Translations under genes and position numbers: made by a program
DNA from: Plantago major
Lineage: Eukaryota; Streptophyta; Magnoliopsida; Lamiales; Plantaginaceae
Direction: 5' to 3'
NCBI GenBank assembly: GCA_026545765.1
Contig: JAIFAC010000031.1
Coordinates: 1-64,000, forward strand
Length of the DNA: 64,000 nt
Part shown: in pieces, positions 36,785 through 49,350 of the stretch
How the letters are laid out: the number at the start of each line of letters is the position of its first letter
Numbering within the stretch: position 1 is the first letter of the stretch
The notes under the pieces: model-generated
What the model was told of the DNA's origin: nothing
Databases searched by the model: none
Seen by the model: the letters and a program-made list of their open reading frames with translations, nothing else

Positions 36785-39700
36785 TTATAAAACAGCCTGA
36801 GATTCGAAACAAGACATGCATTTTGATAGATGACAGGAATGTTTCTGTGACAGATTATAACCGGAATACCCTCTCCCGTTCTTTCTAACTCCATGTTGAT
36901 CTCTAACAAAAGGTCTCGTCCGGTTGAGGACCAACCGTCTCAGAGTTGGCCTCCTGCCAGCTGCTACGGCTATAAAGAGCCGGAAAAGGAAGCATAAGAG
37001 AACAATTACTAGTGTTGCTACACAGACTAACACAACGTTTAGAAAACCATCTTTCAGTTCTGGATTATCCTGTCCAGTCCATGGAACTCCTCCGACATTC
37101 ATTCCAAATACTGCGAACCAAGACAAAGAAGAGCAATTGAAATTAGATTCTCCAGCTTCAATGATTACTTTTAGAAAGGGGAAAATGCATGAACTACACT
37201 TTCTGTTATATGTTACTTGCTTCAAATTTCCCAAGGTGTTATCTTCATTGTATAAAATTCCCACGTGGTTTTCGTACCTCTCAAGATAAGGGTTTTTTGC
37301 GTAGAGATTCCAAGTGTACAAACGGGAATGATATGCAATGAAAATAACAAGAGGGTTCCGGCAAGTTGCATGTAACAGACGGTGTACTTCATGTAATTGT
37401 TGAAGTACAACAATTTGAAAGTGTAGTGATATGCAAAACCTCACCTCCTGTTATTATCGATAAAGGAAGAAAAATGATGGAGAGGAAAGAGAGGTAGTAT
37501 AATTTTCTATTTATTTGCTCAGACTGCCAACTATCCAGTCCAGCTTGGATTGCCGTGACACGATTAGCTATAAAGCCAACATTCTCTTTTAGCCTCCTTA
37601 TACGTCCGATCAACTCTTCCAAGGCATTAATATCATCTTGGACAAACCAGTCTTTTGATGAGCATTTTCCTTAACTAGGAAATACTTGTTCTCCGTGGGC
37701 AAGTACCTGTTGTTCAGTAAAAATAAGGGTTTTGTGATAATTTGTTTATTCAAGGCCGTCCATATATACAACAGCATAACATCTATGATGTGTGTAATTT
37801 AGGTCAAAAGCATGTCGTCTCACAATCGGCAAGTGTCAAGTGAACATGATAATTTCAACTTCTAGTAGAAAACAACCGTACCCTTTAAGAGTGTTTGCAA
37901 GCACAGCTCAGAAGTGCTCTACTACTAAATTAAACTCCATAGCTTCTGGAGTATGTATTTAAGTAAAAATATACATGTATGATACAAGACCACTGATGAA
38001 GAAACTTTGATAAGAGTAGATTGTTCTTTTCCAAAAAAAAAAAAAAAGAGGCTGATAAATAATTGACCAATTATTCAGATTCACAATATTGGTAGCCAGG
38101 AGAAGTGATACTGTGGTTTAAGCACATCTTCATATATGATGAATACAGTTCCTACTATGTTTCGATCAGCAGATAGAAATGCCACTAATTATCCCCCTAT
38201 TAGGCCAGAAACATATCCGAGTCCATAGCCTAGAATGAAAGAAAAGAGGACTAGAAAACAAAACACGGCCTGTATAGACGTCACAACATTACCTGCATTA
38301 ACCGCAGCAAGTCAAGATGCATTTTTGGGAATTTCCTATCGTCTAACACTTGTTTCTTCAAAGCATAACCACCTGCCAAAGTCACAGATTACTAGCTATG
38401 CTGAAAATTAAAAATAAACCAGCAGCCAAATATTATGTACAGTCAACTAAATTTCCATTTTTGTTCTGCATCTCAGTTCGTTCTATAAATATGTACCATA
38501 AGCAAAGTTTTCCAGCTACAGACACATAACTGCTTCTCCTCAGAGCATTATAATTAATACACTATTCTAAAGGCAGAACTGAAGTATCACAGTCGTATTG
38601 TCAAGGCGGCCTCCAACTAGTCCATGAACAACTACACAGTTTAAGTGCTCTAATTATAATACACAGGTCAATCCTGAAGCAAGTCTAGACTAACTGTCAA
38701 AACTTCAAGAAAGGAAAACATTTGAAAATAAAGTATGTTTACATGAATATTGTCCAAACCAAACTCCCAGTTCATTTACAGAAAAAGATAAAATCTTTCA
38801 TACTTGTATGAACATTCAAACGTATTCCATTCAAAGATGCAGTCCTCACTCCTCACTGCTCATTAACTTAAAAAATTTATGTCACTTTGCAGGATTACTA
38901 AACATTATATAATTAGCTCTTGAATTAGATTGAGCATAAAGCAAGACTCTGAACAATAACTGGCACCTAGCACAAGCAAATTAGGAGGGTGTTTGGGATT
39001 AAGTAATCTATTTGTTCCTGACTTGTGACATCTGAGTAGGTGTTGCTGATTTGTGTGTACAGTGCCATTTACATTTTCCTTCTCCCAAATCTATGACAGG
39101 GAAAATCGCCACTAATAGCTGTCTGTCACAAAATGAGTGGTTCCTCTTTCAGTATCTAAAAAGAACTTACTTTTACATTTTCTCGCACCAGAATTCACAT
39201 AAACTTACATTAACATTTTTCACGTGCATGATTTTTTTATTAGATACTTCATAAGAGTATAATACAGTGACAAGGTAAGACATGAAGATGTTGACTTGAG
39301 GAATAAGACAAATGCTAACATACAAAGGTATGCTACACATTCTGGATGGAGATGAATACCTCTGTCCAGCTCATATTCGACTGAGTCCAGCTCAATCTCG
39401 AGCTTGGTAACCACATCTTGAAGGTGATCAACGTGTGTATCAATAATGTGAACGACAAGATTAGATACCGATCTTGGCACAGGATTATCAGTTTCATCCG
39501 AATGATTCAGCGTCAGGAGATTTTCAAGAAATTGTTCCCTGATGACCGTTGCACCCCTATCCTTCATTTCAAAATTACTGTAATTTGGATTCTCCACGGC
39601 AGGAATATCCAACAATAAGGACTTATTCGCTGGCGAAAAACGCAACCTCGGAACATGTCCTAATGATACCGTAATAACTGAATTCTCAGTAATTCTTGCA

Positions 39701-40110
39701 GCAATTCTAAATGTAAACTTGCTTGAATTAGGTCCAGGTGAATTAACCCGGAATACAAGAGCACCATCTACATGACCACAGTAAGGACCATTACTAGCCA
39801 GCGATAGTATGTCCTGGAGCTTCAACGGCGGACATAGGACATTAATCAGGTACTGTGCAGATTGAAATAGCTTCTGATTTCCTCTCGGGAGCTGCACATG
39901 ATACCAACAGAACTCTTTCCCTCTACCCTCCGCCAAGTCCCATTCCTTATTATAATAATTCCCATCCCCGTCAAATATATACGCCTCTTTCTTCACCGTA
40001 TCTGAATCAAGAAAATGGCCAATGTGACTTTCTCCAGAAGTCCTCCGCGACAATGGTTCCCTGTCGGCATCCTCTATCTCCCCATTTATATGGTTGAGCT
40101 CCATTGACAT
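36785..40110 (-). CDS. Plant CorA-like membrane protein (magnesium transporter CorA-like family), four exons
   Basis: Predicted cation-transport membrane protein of the plant At1g29820/At2g42950-type CorA-like family; ion specificity is not established. Exon 1 is 40110-39360 (MSMELNHINGEIEDAD, EAYIFDGDGNYYNKEWDLAE, FCWYHVQLPRGNQKLFQSAQ, VVHIIDTHVDHLQDVVTKLE). Exon 2 is 38372-38293 (YALKKQVLDDRKFPKMHLDL then LRLMQ). Exon 3 is 37706-37445 (VLAHGEQVF, DDINALEELIGRIRRLKENV, AIQAGLDSWQSEQINRKLYY, first membrane segment LSFLSIIFLPLSIITG). Exon 4 starts at 37110 (VFGMNVGGVPW with the family GMN motif, then membrane segment FLNVVLVCVATLVIVLLCFL). The C-terminus is uncertain: past LCFLF the three frames disagree and the stop lies between about 36903 and 36785. 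A stop-like frame break occurs near 37675. ATG at 40104 is an alternative start. Introns of about 990, 590 and 330 bp; likely a 5' UTR intron near 40.15-40.55 kb. Confidence 0.85.
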
Positions 40111-41606
40111 CGTAAGACTACCGTTCGCTGACCAATCCTACGATAGGCGGTCAACGAACACAAACCTATAATAAATTCGCTATCTTTCAGCCTCAATACC
40201 CAGTTTCTGTTTACAGATATTTCACCCAACAGACGTTACCTAAGACTTTAATACAAGTGATAAATGCCAAAAACGACAATAACTGAAATCTGCTCCAAAC
40301 AATAACAAGATCAAGATTATTGATCACATTGGCTGATTGGCATAACTTAATCAAGATGCAAATCCACCAAAATCGCTTCCCTGATAAATGGACAGAGCAA
40401 TTAATTACAAACTGCCTAAGCTAACAATCAGAATCACAAACATACCAGCAATAGCGCATACACTAACTAAGATATACTAAATACCATATAAAGCAATTCC
40501 CAATTAAATACATAATCTTTAAGAGAGAAAAAGTAAAACCTACCGGAGAAAAGACGTAGCAGCAAGAAAATCCAATCTTGAAAGAGTCCAATTAGCATCC
40601 AATGTCTTGCGTACTCAAAGAATCAATTGGAACTAGTACTATCTATCTCCTGTTTATAGATAAAATGTTAAAAAATGGTGAGGATTGAGGAATCAATGGT
40701 GGAGAGAAGGAGAATGGTTACATCATCATAATCATAAACAAATACAGATATAGTAGTATTCAAAGACAGTATTCTTGTCACTACTTTGGTAGCTTCTCTG
40801 CAGTTTCTTCATTTTCTAGCAATGTTCTTTTTTGTGAAATTTAATCATCATACTTATAACTTAATTATTATTAACGCATCATATCTTTGTGACTAACCAG
40901 CAAATTAACGCATTAATATATTTGTGAATAACCAGTAAGCACTGGCTCACTGAGTAAAAAGATGGGCTGGGCTGTAAACGTTTTGGGCTTTCCTCGAAAT
41001 TAAAGATTCTATTGGGCTTCGACTAATTGTTATTTCATTTTCTCCACCACCGGGATACGCGGTCGCTACCCAGTTGAAAAACATTATATGAAAAAAGCCA
41101 TGTAGTTTTAGTGTATATATTTATTCTATTTATACAATGTACGATGTATTTCTTTAGTGTTGGTATACAGTGAAGTATTGTATATGAATTCACATAAAAT
41201 TGATTTTATTTATTTGATTTGATTTTACTAGTTGGATAATTTGAGTAGAATTTCCCCAATTATAATTACAAATTCAACCTATGCAGTCAAGATTTTGTTA
41301 GATTAACAACCAATTTTGAAACGGGATCACGATAAGCCACAACAATATGATCTAGTTAGTTACTGACCGGGTTGGCATTGACTTTCAAAATTTGCTAAAA
41401 TTAGACAAGTGCACTTCATTTTATTTTATAAGTAATAATACTATAGTTTTTCTGAAAAGTAATACTCTAGTTTATTTTGCTGTTACAATAAAGGGTGGTA
41501 TTAATATAGTTATAATTCCATCTAGGATATTGTGCTTGTTGTAATATTTAATGGATTCTCTGCATTATGATATGGCATAACACAAAATTTTGTATAAACC
41601 AAAAGA
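40111..41606. other. Upstream region of the CorA-like gene
   Basis: Probably contains the CorA-like 5' UTR and promoter in the first 600 bases. No other gene seen. Beyond 41 kb it becomes AT-rich, and sequence from about 41.6 kb may belong to the interrupted LTR-like element. Confidence 0.45.
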
Positions 41607-41811
41607 CCCATATTATGGCATACAGGTTTTAAAATCTGTTATGAAAAATATGATCATGTTGGTTTAGTGAGCATAAATTAAATGCAGACATAAAGATATA
41701 AAAGCGTGGTTCGGCGCATGTCGTCCTTATCTTAACGTGGAAGTTAATTATAATTAAATGACCAGAAAAATAATGCGGAGCTTTAAATAAGTAAAACTTT
41801 GATCTGAAACT

Positions 41812-44800
41812 TGTAGAACCCCATAATTTTGTTTAATTATTATCAAGTTACCGTTCTAATCTTTTGTTTGATTTGTCAATTAGTAATTAAACAAATTTCT
41901 TTAATTATGATCTTCTTAATTATTGTCATGTTAATTAGCCTGTTTGTCAAAAGGAGTTTCACTTTATTTGGGGTTTTGTGTTTAGAAGTGGGTTGTTTCT
42001 TGTTTATAGTATCCTAGATCCTCAACTGTTCCAGAGAATTTTCAGCCCCTTCTTATCTTTTCACTTCAGATATCGATATTTATACTTCCAAGTACCGAAA
42101 CCCAAAGCAATCAATCTGCTATCTCCCTAACCTAGCCCCGAGAGAAACACACCTTATCATCATCATTAAGCTCTTATCATCATCATTAAGCCATCAGACC
42201 ATCAACCATCGTCACTCATCATCAGAACTTGTATATTAAACCTACCAAACTCGTATCGCACTCGAAACCTTATCATACGGCCTCCAATCTCAAATCTGTT
42301 CTCTGATTCGGGTTCGTCATTCGACGAGGTGCATTAGATATAATGCACAGGTCAGATCGTCATCTGTACAACCCTTACAACATGTCGTTACTTTCTCGAT
42401 CAATTCATCGAATCTCAATCTTACTATGTAAGTTTAACGGTTCATATCTCTCTTGTTATTCCTTCGATTTCATTATAATTTATATCGACGCGATCCACTT
42501 TCAGTGTAGTTTATTCTAGGATTCGGAATTTTGAAAATCCATCGAGTTTTGATCCCCTAAATCCACCCCGATCAGGGGCTGTCCGAGCAGAAAAACTGAA
42601 CGTATACGTAAGTTCATCGCCTCATATCTTCTTCGTTATCTACTGGAATTTCTCATATCTTATATCCACGCGTTCCCCTTTCTGTGTAGATCATTTTAGG
42701 CATTCGAGGTTATGAAAATAGTTGAGTTTAGATATCGAAATCTGTCCTGGATCAAGTGCTGGTCGAGCGCACAGGAAACTGTATGTGCAGGACTAACTCG
42801 CCTTTTAGTAAGGCTTCTTTCTCTCTCCTGTAGTTTAAGGTTTACGGGGGGAATCTTGAGTGTAGTTGTAGGCTGCCTGTTTTGTGCCTTGCATCTCGAT
42901 ATTTACTTGCATTCTGATGTGTTTCTTGCCGCCTTCAAGTATCATGCATGTGAACTGTTGATCTGTGAGATTTGATATACCCCAATGATGCTCTGTTGAT
43001 TATGGTAACATGCTAGACTTCTCTCTAATTAATTAGTATCTAGTTATATGCCTTTTGTTGTTTTCAAGTTAATTTGTTTGTTAATAGGAGTACTTATAGT
43101 TATGTTCAGCCTGAACTTGATTTTCTATTATGATAGCAGAGTTCACCAGTCCCTTATATGTGATCTATCTTGCCAATTAATTGAGAGTTGTGTTAATTGT
43201 TCAGTTAACTGCCTTGCAACTACTGACATATATGTTCTGAATTAAGTAAATCTTTTGCTAAATTCACTCAGAACTCTTGAGTTTTGTTGTTTTGAAAGTT
43301 TAATCAATTATTTGACAAACTTTGACCAACGAGTTAATTACTCTTGATATGTATTAGGTGATGCTAGTTTGTTGTGTTAATTGCAAGCATGTTTATGAAT
43401 GAATGTAACTAGCTAACTAGTGGATGTAATTGCTTAGTTCTATGTACATGGTTTCCGATATTGATTCACGTTATACATGTATTAGTTGGCTTAACTAAAT
43501 TTAATGTTGATGAAAGGTTATGAACTAAGTAAGCTTGATTATTGAAGTTTTAATGGATGTTTAGTTTTCTTAAAGTAAGTGCTATGTTTTGAGTTGAATG
43601 CCTTAAAAAATGTGGCCATCCTGTTCTGCCATTCATGACTCGTGCTTTGTCTTCTTCTGTTCTATTTTTGCTCAATCCTTACATCCTAGTAATAACATGT
43701 TATGAAATTTGGTTTGCTAAACCGTCATCTCCAAGTGGTTAGAAGATTGTGCAAGAATCTATCTGAGTCCACGATTAAAGTACGAACCCCAGCCTGCCCT
43801 CGTTATTTTATTTCGGTTTGTTTTGCTTCTTATTTACGAAATTATTTTGATTAAAAATTTGATTGGTGGACAATTCTTTTGTTTTAATTGAAGGTTATTA
43901 TGTAATTTATGATTTTGCAATTTGTGTAATTATGTGCTTGTGGCTTCTTTGATTTGTTAGGTTTTTAGGTAAGAGTGATGTTATTATTATAGTTCATATG
44001 TTTAATTGACCAAGTATGTATAATGTGATGTTACGTGAGTTCCGTCTAAGAGTTCTTGGGTTTAAAGGCGATTCAATAGTTTTAGATTTATTTCTTACTA
44101 GTCGATACCCTATTGTCCAGGAACTCTGTAATTCGAGAACTAGACAAGGAACGGTTTATGGTGAGTGTTCTTAAACCGTTTGCGAAAACCAAGCTAGTAC
44201 ATGTTTTTATTGTATATATATGTATTGCATCAAAGTAATTTCTAACTCATGCTCTTTAAAATATTGCATCGAAGCAACTTTCACATGCTTACGCTAAAAC
44301 TGTTTACTGCACGAAAGATTGATTTCGATATATATAATTATGTATATATTGTGATTTGATTTGATTTGTTTAACGACCAATATGTGCGCAATTGTGGTGG
44401 AGGTTTCCGAGTGGATAGACTTGGGCAGTTGTGTCTGTCGAGTTATTCATAAAGTTCCTTCGCTTACTTCCCCTTGACGCGAGGCAGAAGTCACCGAGGT
44501 CTTGGTGGGTAGTAGTGTTTCACCCTGTACCATGGTAGGTTCTTCGTCTTCGTTTGATAGTGATAGCTTCCTATCTGGAGAGATAAGGGCTTTGATTGGG
44601 GTTATAAGGTTATTTGCTGATGAGCAGTGATTATCTTGATGCTTAGCCGTTATTGTTATAATTGTTATTTTTTGATTTACAATATGTTTTTCCTATTGAT
44701 ATGTTAATTGTCACTGTCACACATGAACACCACTGAGATTGTTGTCTCACACTCGTTTTGTTTTCCTTCCCTGTAGATTCTGGTGTTTAGTGGAGGACTG

Positions 44801-45002
44801 AGTCGGATAGACGTTCAGCAACTAGAGTGAGAGTGGGTTTTAAATGGAATTTTTGTAATCTTTAACCACTGCTTTTGAAAATAGTGTTATTCGCAAGTTT
44901 TATGTTAGAAATTTAGCTTCTCAAAGTTTTTAAATTGTCTCCTCGTTATTGTTTTAACACCCTTATTATTGTAAAAATTAGTGTAATTTTCGGGGCGTTA
45001 CA
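41812..45002 (+). mobile_element. Solo LTR of a Ty3/gypsy-type retroelement (3191 bp), TSD AAACT
   Basis: Begins TGTAGAACCCCATAATTTTG and ends TTTTCGGGGCGTTACA. The terminal sequences are near-inverted copies (TGTA..CCCC / GGGG..TTACA), typical of long plant gypsy (Tekay-like) LTRs. The 5-bp target duplication AAACT is perfect (41807-41811 and 45003-45007). There is no gag, protease, RT or integrase, so recombination between LTRs probably removed the body. Short frames inside (41829-42017, 42712-42975, 43048-43245) are not genes. Confidence 0.85.
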
Positions 45003-46531
45003 AAACTCTAAATGCATGAAACTGGAAATGGTAAAGACGCTTCTGGTAAAGATCATTGCTCCAGCACGCTCCACTCCAATAGGTCGGCTTCATACCTAAA
45101 ATTGATAATTTTAAAGGATCGATCGTGACCAGTGAGCAAATTCCATGCGTCTGTGACCTAAAGTTCTATATTCATGTCTTTTAAAATCTTTTAGTCTTTC
45201 TTAATGCATTTGCTACTATTGACGACTTCATTTCGACTCTAAACACTTGAAGCATTCTTGATGAAAAACTAATAACTTGAACTTAAACTTAACTTTTCTT
45301 GAAACTTTTTTTAAAACTTAACATGATCATTTCGGCGTATCGTGAGTTCTATCACGACCATGGTGGTATCTGTCGACCTCGAGTCACTTTCGTGGCCTAT
45401 CAGTTGAATATATAAAATATGGCCTGACTAGCTTAGTCTATCCATTGAACGTGAACTAATAAGCTGCTTGCGAAAATCTGGATACTCCCTCTGCTCATTT
45501 ACTTATCTTTAACTTTGAAAGCTTTTACATTAAGCGCTTTGTCTTGTTAAAGTGAATAAATCTTCTAAACTTTAACATGAATCGTGGGTAATGTGTACAA
45601 AATGACATTATATAACTCATCATTTTATTATCAATCAGAAAGTACTACTAACAACACCAAGCACAAACAATATATAACTTACTTTTAATATGACATAACA
45701 TATATGTTTGTCAAGCAATTCAACAGTAAAATACACTAGCATGGTGGTCACACAAGTATATACAGGCAACTAAAGAATATTGAAGTACACATAGAATCTG
45801 GGCACTTACTGGGCATTGAGCTTTGGACACAATAGACATAACAACTATACAGATTGCTAATGGTGGTTGAGAGTTGATATCATGATCAATTTAATTAACA
45901 AACATCAAACCATAATCCATCAAAACAGAACTCACTATGCATACCACACGTGAATATATGGCTCAATCCTGATCAATTGTATTAGTATCACAAAGCTACG
46001 TGCCATTAGTCCATTAGCAGAATTTCATCAAGTAGTAAAAGTTAAAACATCCGCATAATTTATCTAACTCAGGTTTTCTGTTACTAAATAATACTATGTA
46101 GACAGGATGATTTGCATATATCTATGTAACGATGGAGGTAACAAAATAGAACAACAATCCAAGAAAACTTGCAGTAACAACAAATCACATATAACAACCA
46201 ACCAATTAATCGTGAATGAAACCTTAGGGGAACTTGCCTTGGTAGAAGAATCCTTTTGGAACTTGTGTGAAGGAGAAAACGCAGTAGCTAGGGTGTCTGA
46301 AGAAGTAGAAAAGACGCTTGATGTCTGGAACCGCGGGAAGAATTAAGATCGGGTTAATTGAGTTTAATGACACAATTAAGAATGAGCTTAGAAGATGGGC
46401 TGGCAAAGGAATTGGGCTAACCTACCTGGGTAAGAAACGGGGCCAAGAATAAACTTTCTGAATTGAACTTCATTCCGTTCGGTTCACTTTAAAACGTCTA
46501 AATTCGAAATACGAAATTTTGGGTTGTGACA
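45003..46531 (-). mobile_element. Probable second gypsy-type LTR fragment, host of the 41.8-kb LTR insertion
   Basis: Ends on the plus strand with AAATTTTGGGTTGTGACA. Read on the minus strand this gives TGTCACAACCCAAAATTTCG, the form of a plant gypsy LTR start. Sequence left of the inserted LTR (GCGGAGCTTTAAATAAGTAA before 41812) and right of it (TGCATGAAACTGGAAATGG after 45007) reads as one continuous LTR-like segment. The far boundary, somewhere left of 41.8 kb, was not found. The 79-codon frame at 46107-46346 is inside it and is not a recognised protein. Confidence 0.45.
45485..45642. mobile_element. Possible Stowaway-like MITE remnant
   Basis: TA-flanked, starting CTCCCTCTGCTCATTTACTT. 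The right end (TCAATCAGAAAG before TA) is poorly inverted. About 158 bp. Confidence 0.3.
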
Positions 46532-47473
46532 CATATATTGTTAGATAAACAAGATGAGTATAGTATTGTCCTTCATGGTCCATCTTAATGACTTGTGGAT
46601 TACTTTCATGTGATATGATGTTCTTACAAACTAATTAACACATATATTTCTAATGTATTTACGTGATTACTACTAGATCACCCATTATAAAAAAGTTTAT
46701 AATTAACTTGTATCCGGATCCGTGAAAAATTCAGTCGGAACAAATGGAGTATTTAAAATATTTAGATTATCAATTATGGGCTTATCGGTAAATTTGAGGC
46801 TTGACTTGAGAGTCAAATGAAGCATGCACGTCATAGTCAAGATAAGTACACAAGGCGCAACATGTCCCATAATGTTGACATTTGGCATTCCAGTTGACTA
46901 ATTTTGTAACCGTCTCAAGTCATTCACACTACTTCAATACTGCAACTACATGCAGAACCCGGTGGGTGTTGAAAATTACTAATTGAATTGATGTGCATTA
47001 AACTTGAATTTGAATTTGAATTTATGGTTGAACAATCAACTAACAACTACAAGTACCTTATGAGTTCAAACTTTATGTTATAAATGTAGATGTATATTTC
47101 TATTTTTACTTTACCATGTTAGATTTTGTTTTTACGTAATTTATTCATATGATTTGAAGTTAAGCGTCTTGATTTTTAATAATTTTGACGATTGATTCAT
47201 TGAAATTTCACGATATGCATAGAAGTGAGTGTGTTAAAAATTTAAAAAGATATGTTGGTAATTTGCATGTTACAACGTATGTGAGACTAGTTCAATTTAA
47301 ATTAAACTTTTTAACTAATTATAGTGTCGGTGACTCGTTGTACTTCACATATGTAAACATAATGGTAATGGATTTCTCATGGAATTGAATATACGATATT
47401 TACATATAAACATTTACATGTTATTAACCCAGTCAATTGATTTACTCAAATTCATCAAAAGTTTTATATAGTA
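46532..47473. other. Spacer between the LTR fragment and MITE
   Basis: AT-rich. The frames 46703-46888 and 47185-47388 match nothing known. No gene or clear element seen. Confidence 0.5.
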
Positions 47474-47704
47474 TTTTCTCTGTCCCGATCCCTCCATCTT
47501 GAATCAAATTCCCATTAGACATATGTTGACCTTTTTAACCTTAATTTATATTTACCTTAATTTTGCTATAAATTAAGCTATAATTATATTATGAAAATAT
47601 TTTAAAATTTTTATTATGAAAGTATAATAACTATATACATATATATAATTTTTTTTCAAAATCTTTTTCATTATAATTTAAAATAAATTTACAGTCAAAC
47701 GAAG
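47474..47704. mobile_element. Possible Stowaway-like MITE
   Basis: Left end TTTTCTCTGTCCCGATCCCT and right end ACAGTCAAACGAAG, both next to TA. Diverged inverted ends, about 231 bp, AT-rich inside. It lies just before the solo LTR at 47737. Confidence 0.4.
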
Positions 47705-47736
47705 TAATATATTTATATAAAATATCAAATATATAT

Positions 47737-48512
47737 TGTTAGAACTTTTGGATCGGAATTGGTACTCTGAACAAGTTTCAGACGATGTTGACTATGATAT
47801 TGAGTCAACAACGTCTTCAACAGTAAACGACAACAGTGAACAGTAACGAACATAACATAGTAGTTAGCAGCGGATAAGAATACTGAATACCACAAGTAAA
47901 TTCTAGCCGGTATATAAATATACCGACTGTGCCATAGGCTAAATTTTCACTATCAGAAAAAGTAGAATTATAAAAACTACGTTTAATCAATCACAAACGA
48001 ATGATCAAACTGAAAAACTAAACCTAAAACAGACAAACATATTCTAGTTCAAACTAAAAAGTAAGCGCCGATCGCTAAAAGGCTACATGAGTGAAATCGA
48101 TATCGATGTCAGTAAAGCGAACCTAAATTTCTTCTATGTAGAATATGCTTAAAAGGTGTGTTCTTGCAAGAGAGCTTCACGATTATATTGGAAGAAGTCG
48201 ACATCGAGAGCAGCTCTAACGTTGATTGTTGTATATGTCTTTGGTGGAAAATCTTTTAAAAGATTATCTCTAGAAATTTTATCTCCTTTTGCTCAAATTA
48301 CCTTCCTTGTCAATTTCCTTATTATATAAGATTTTTTCTTTATCACATAAGATACTTTCTTTATCACCAAGCAATACGTAAGTCAGGTCCATTGAATCAT
48401 TAGGTCCATCTTAATATTTCTCTGAAATATCCATTCGAATCTGATTCTGATCGTTAAGCAGGTTAATAAGCGAAAAATACAGGATTAATAATAAGTGTAA
48501 ATTGCACTTTCA
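47737..48512 (+). mobile_element. Solo LTR (776 bp), TSD TATAT, same family as 28560-29499
   Basis: Begins TGTTAGAACTTTTGGATCGG and ends AAATTGCACTTTCA. TATAT flanks both sides (47732-47736 and 48513-48517). It shares the start, the end and an ordered series of words with the nested solo LTR on the other strand at 28.6-29.5 kb. No internal retroelement genes. Confidence 0.82.
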
Positions 48513-48517
48513 TATAT

Positions 48518-49350
48518 ATTAAATGTCACAAACAAGTTAAATATCTAATTAATCACTAGTGGTCCTACTAGCCTTGGAATTCTAATTGGAAATTTGGCGT
48601 TGAGCATGTGAGCATGTCTAAGCATTAATTTGAAGTATAGACCTGAAATATCCAACTGTCTCTATCCTTCTCCGTATAATCACGCATATACATACATTTT
48701 ACGGAATAATAACTAGCATTTGCGTAACAAACTACGTATTCATGTTATTGCTTTATATTTTTTAATTTAAAATTATTAAGTTAAGTATATGATATTTTAA
48801 TTCCTTGTAACTGTGGGTTCTTATAAACTCCAATAAAAAAAATTCAAACCCAACAAATAAAAAATAATATTTTAAAGTATCAATTATTTTAATTTTTGAA
48901 TAAAATAAATACGATAATAGATGTATAAAGTTTTTTCGGAATTGTCGGATTACAAAATTCCAACTAGACTCTTTTTCACACTTCCCAGCCCACTCTCACA
49001 AGAAGTACAAGTTACATACCCCACCAAACTATGGAAAAATTCTAACAAAAAAAATACTTTGACACTAAGTATTAAAAAAAATTCGACATGAGTTAATACA
49101 GTTTTGTAACTCAGAGATTCCTGTGTTAATATAATGATGTAACTCAATGAGTCATATATTAATATAATATTATAACGCAAATGGTATTTAGTTGTAATAA
49201 AATTTGTAGAGGTCTCTACATGTGATGAACCCCCAAACTATACCCCTATAAGTATTATTACACTCTCTAGCCAAAATATCCAAACAAATTAAAGAAAATC
49301 ATTAACCAAAAACCTTGCATTATTCTCTCCCTAAAGCTTCTCTCAATTCC
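48518..49350. other. OPT4 upstream region
   Basis: AT-rich, no gene. A CTATAAGT element at 49246-49253 could serve as the OPT4 TATA box, about 100 bases before the ATG. Confidence 0.45.

Noticed and set aside
43725..43800. tRNA-like stretch (TCTCCAAGTGGTTAGAAGATT ... ACGAACCCC) inside the 3.2-kb LTR
   Set aside because: The A-box-like part is plausible, but the B box and arms do not fold as a standard tRNA and it sits inside an LTR. Not called as an RNA gene.
46107..46346. 79-codon open frame
   Set aside because: No family resemblance and it lies in LTR-like sequence; no splice or promoter context.
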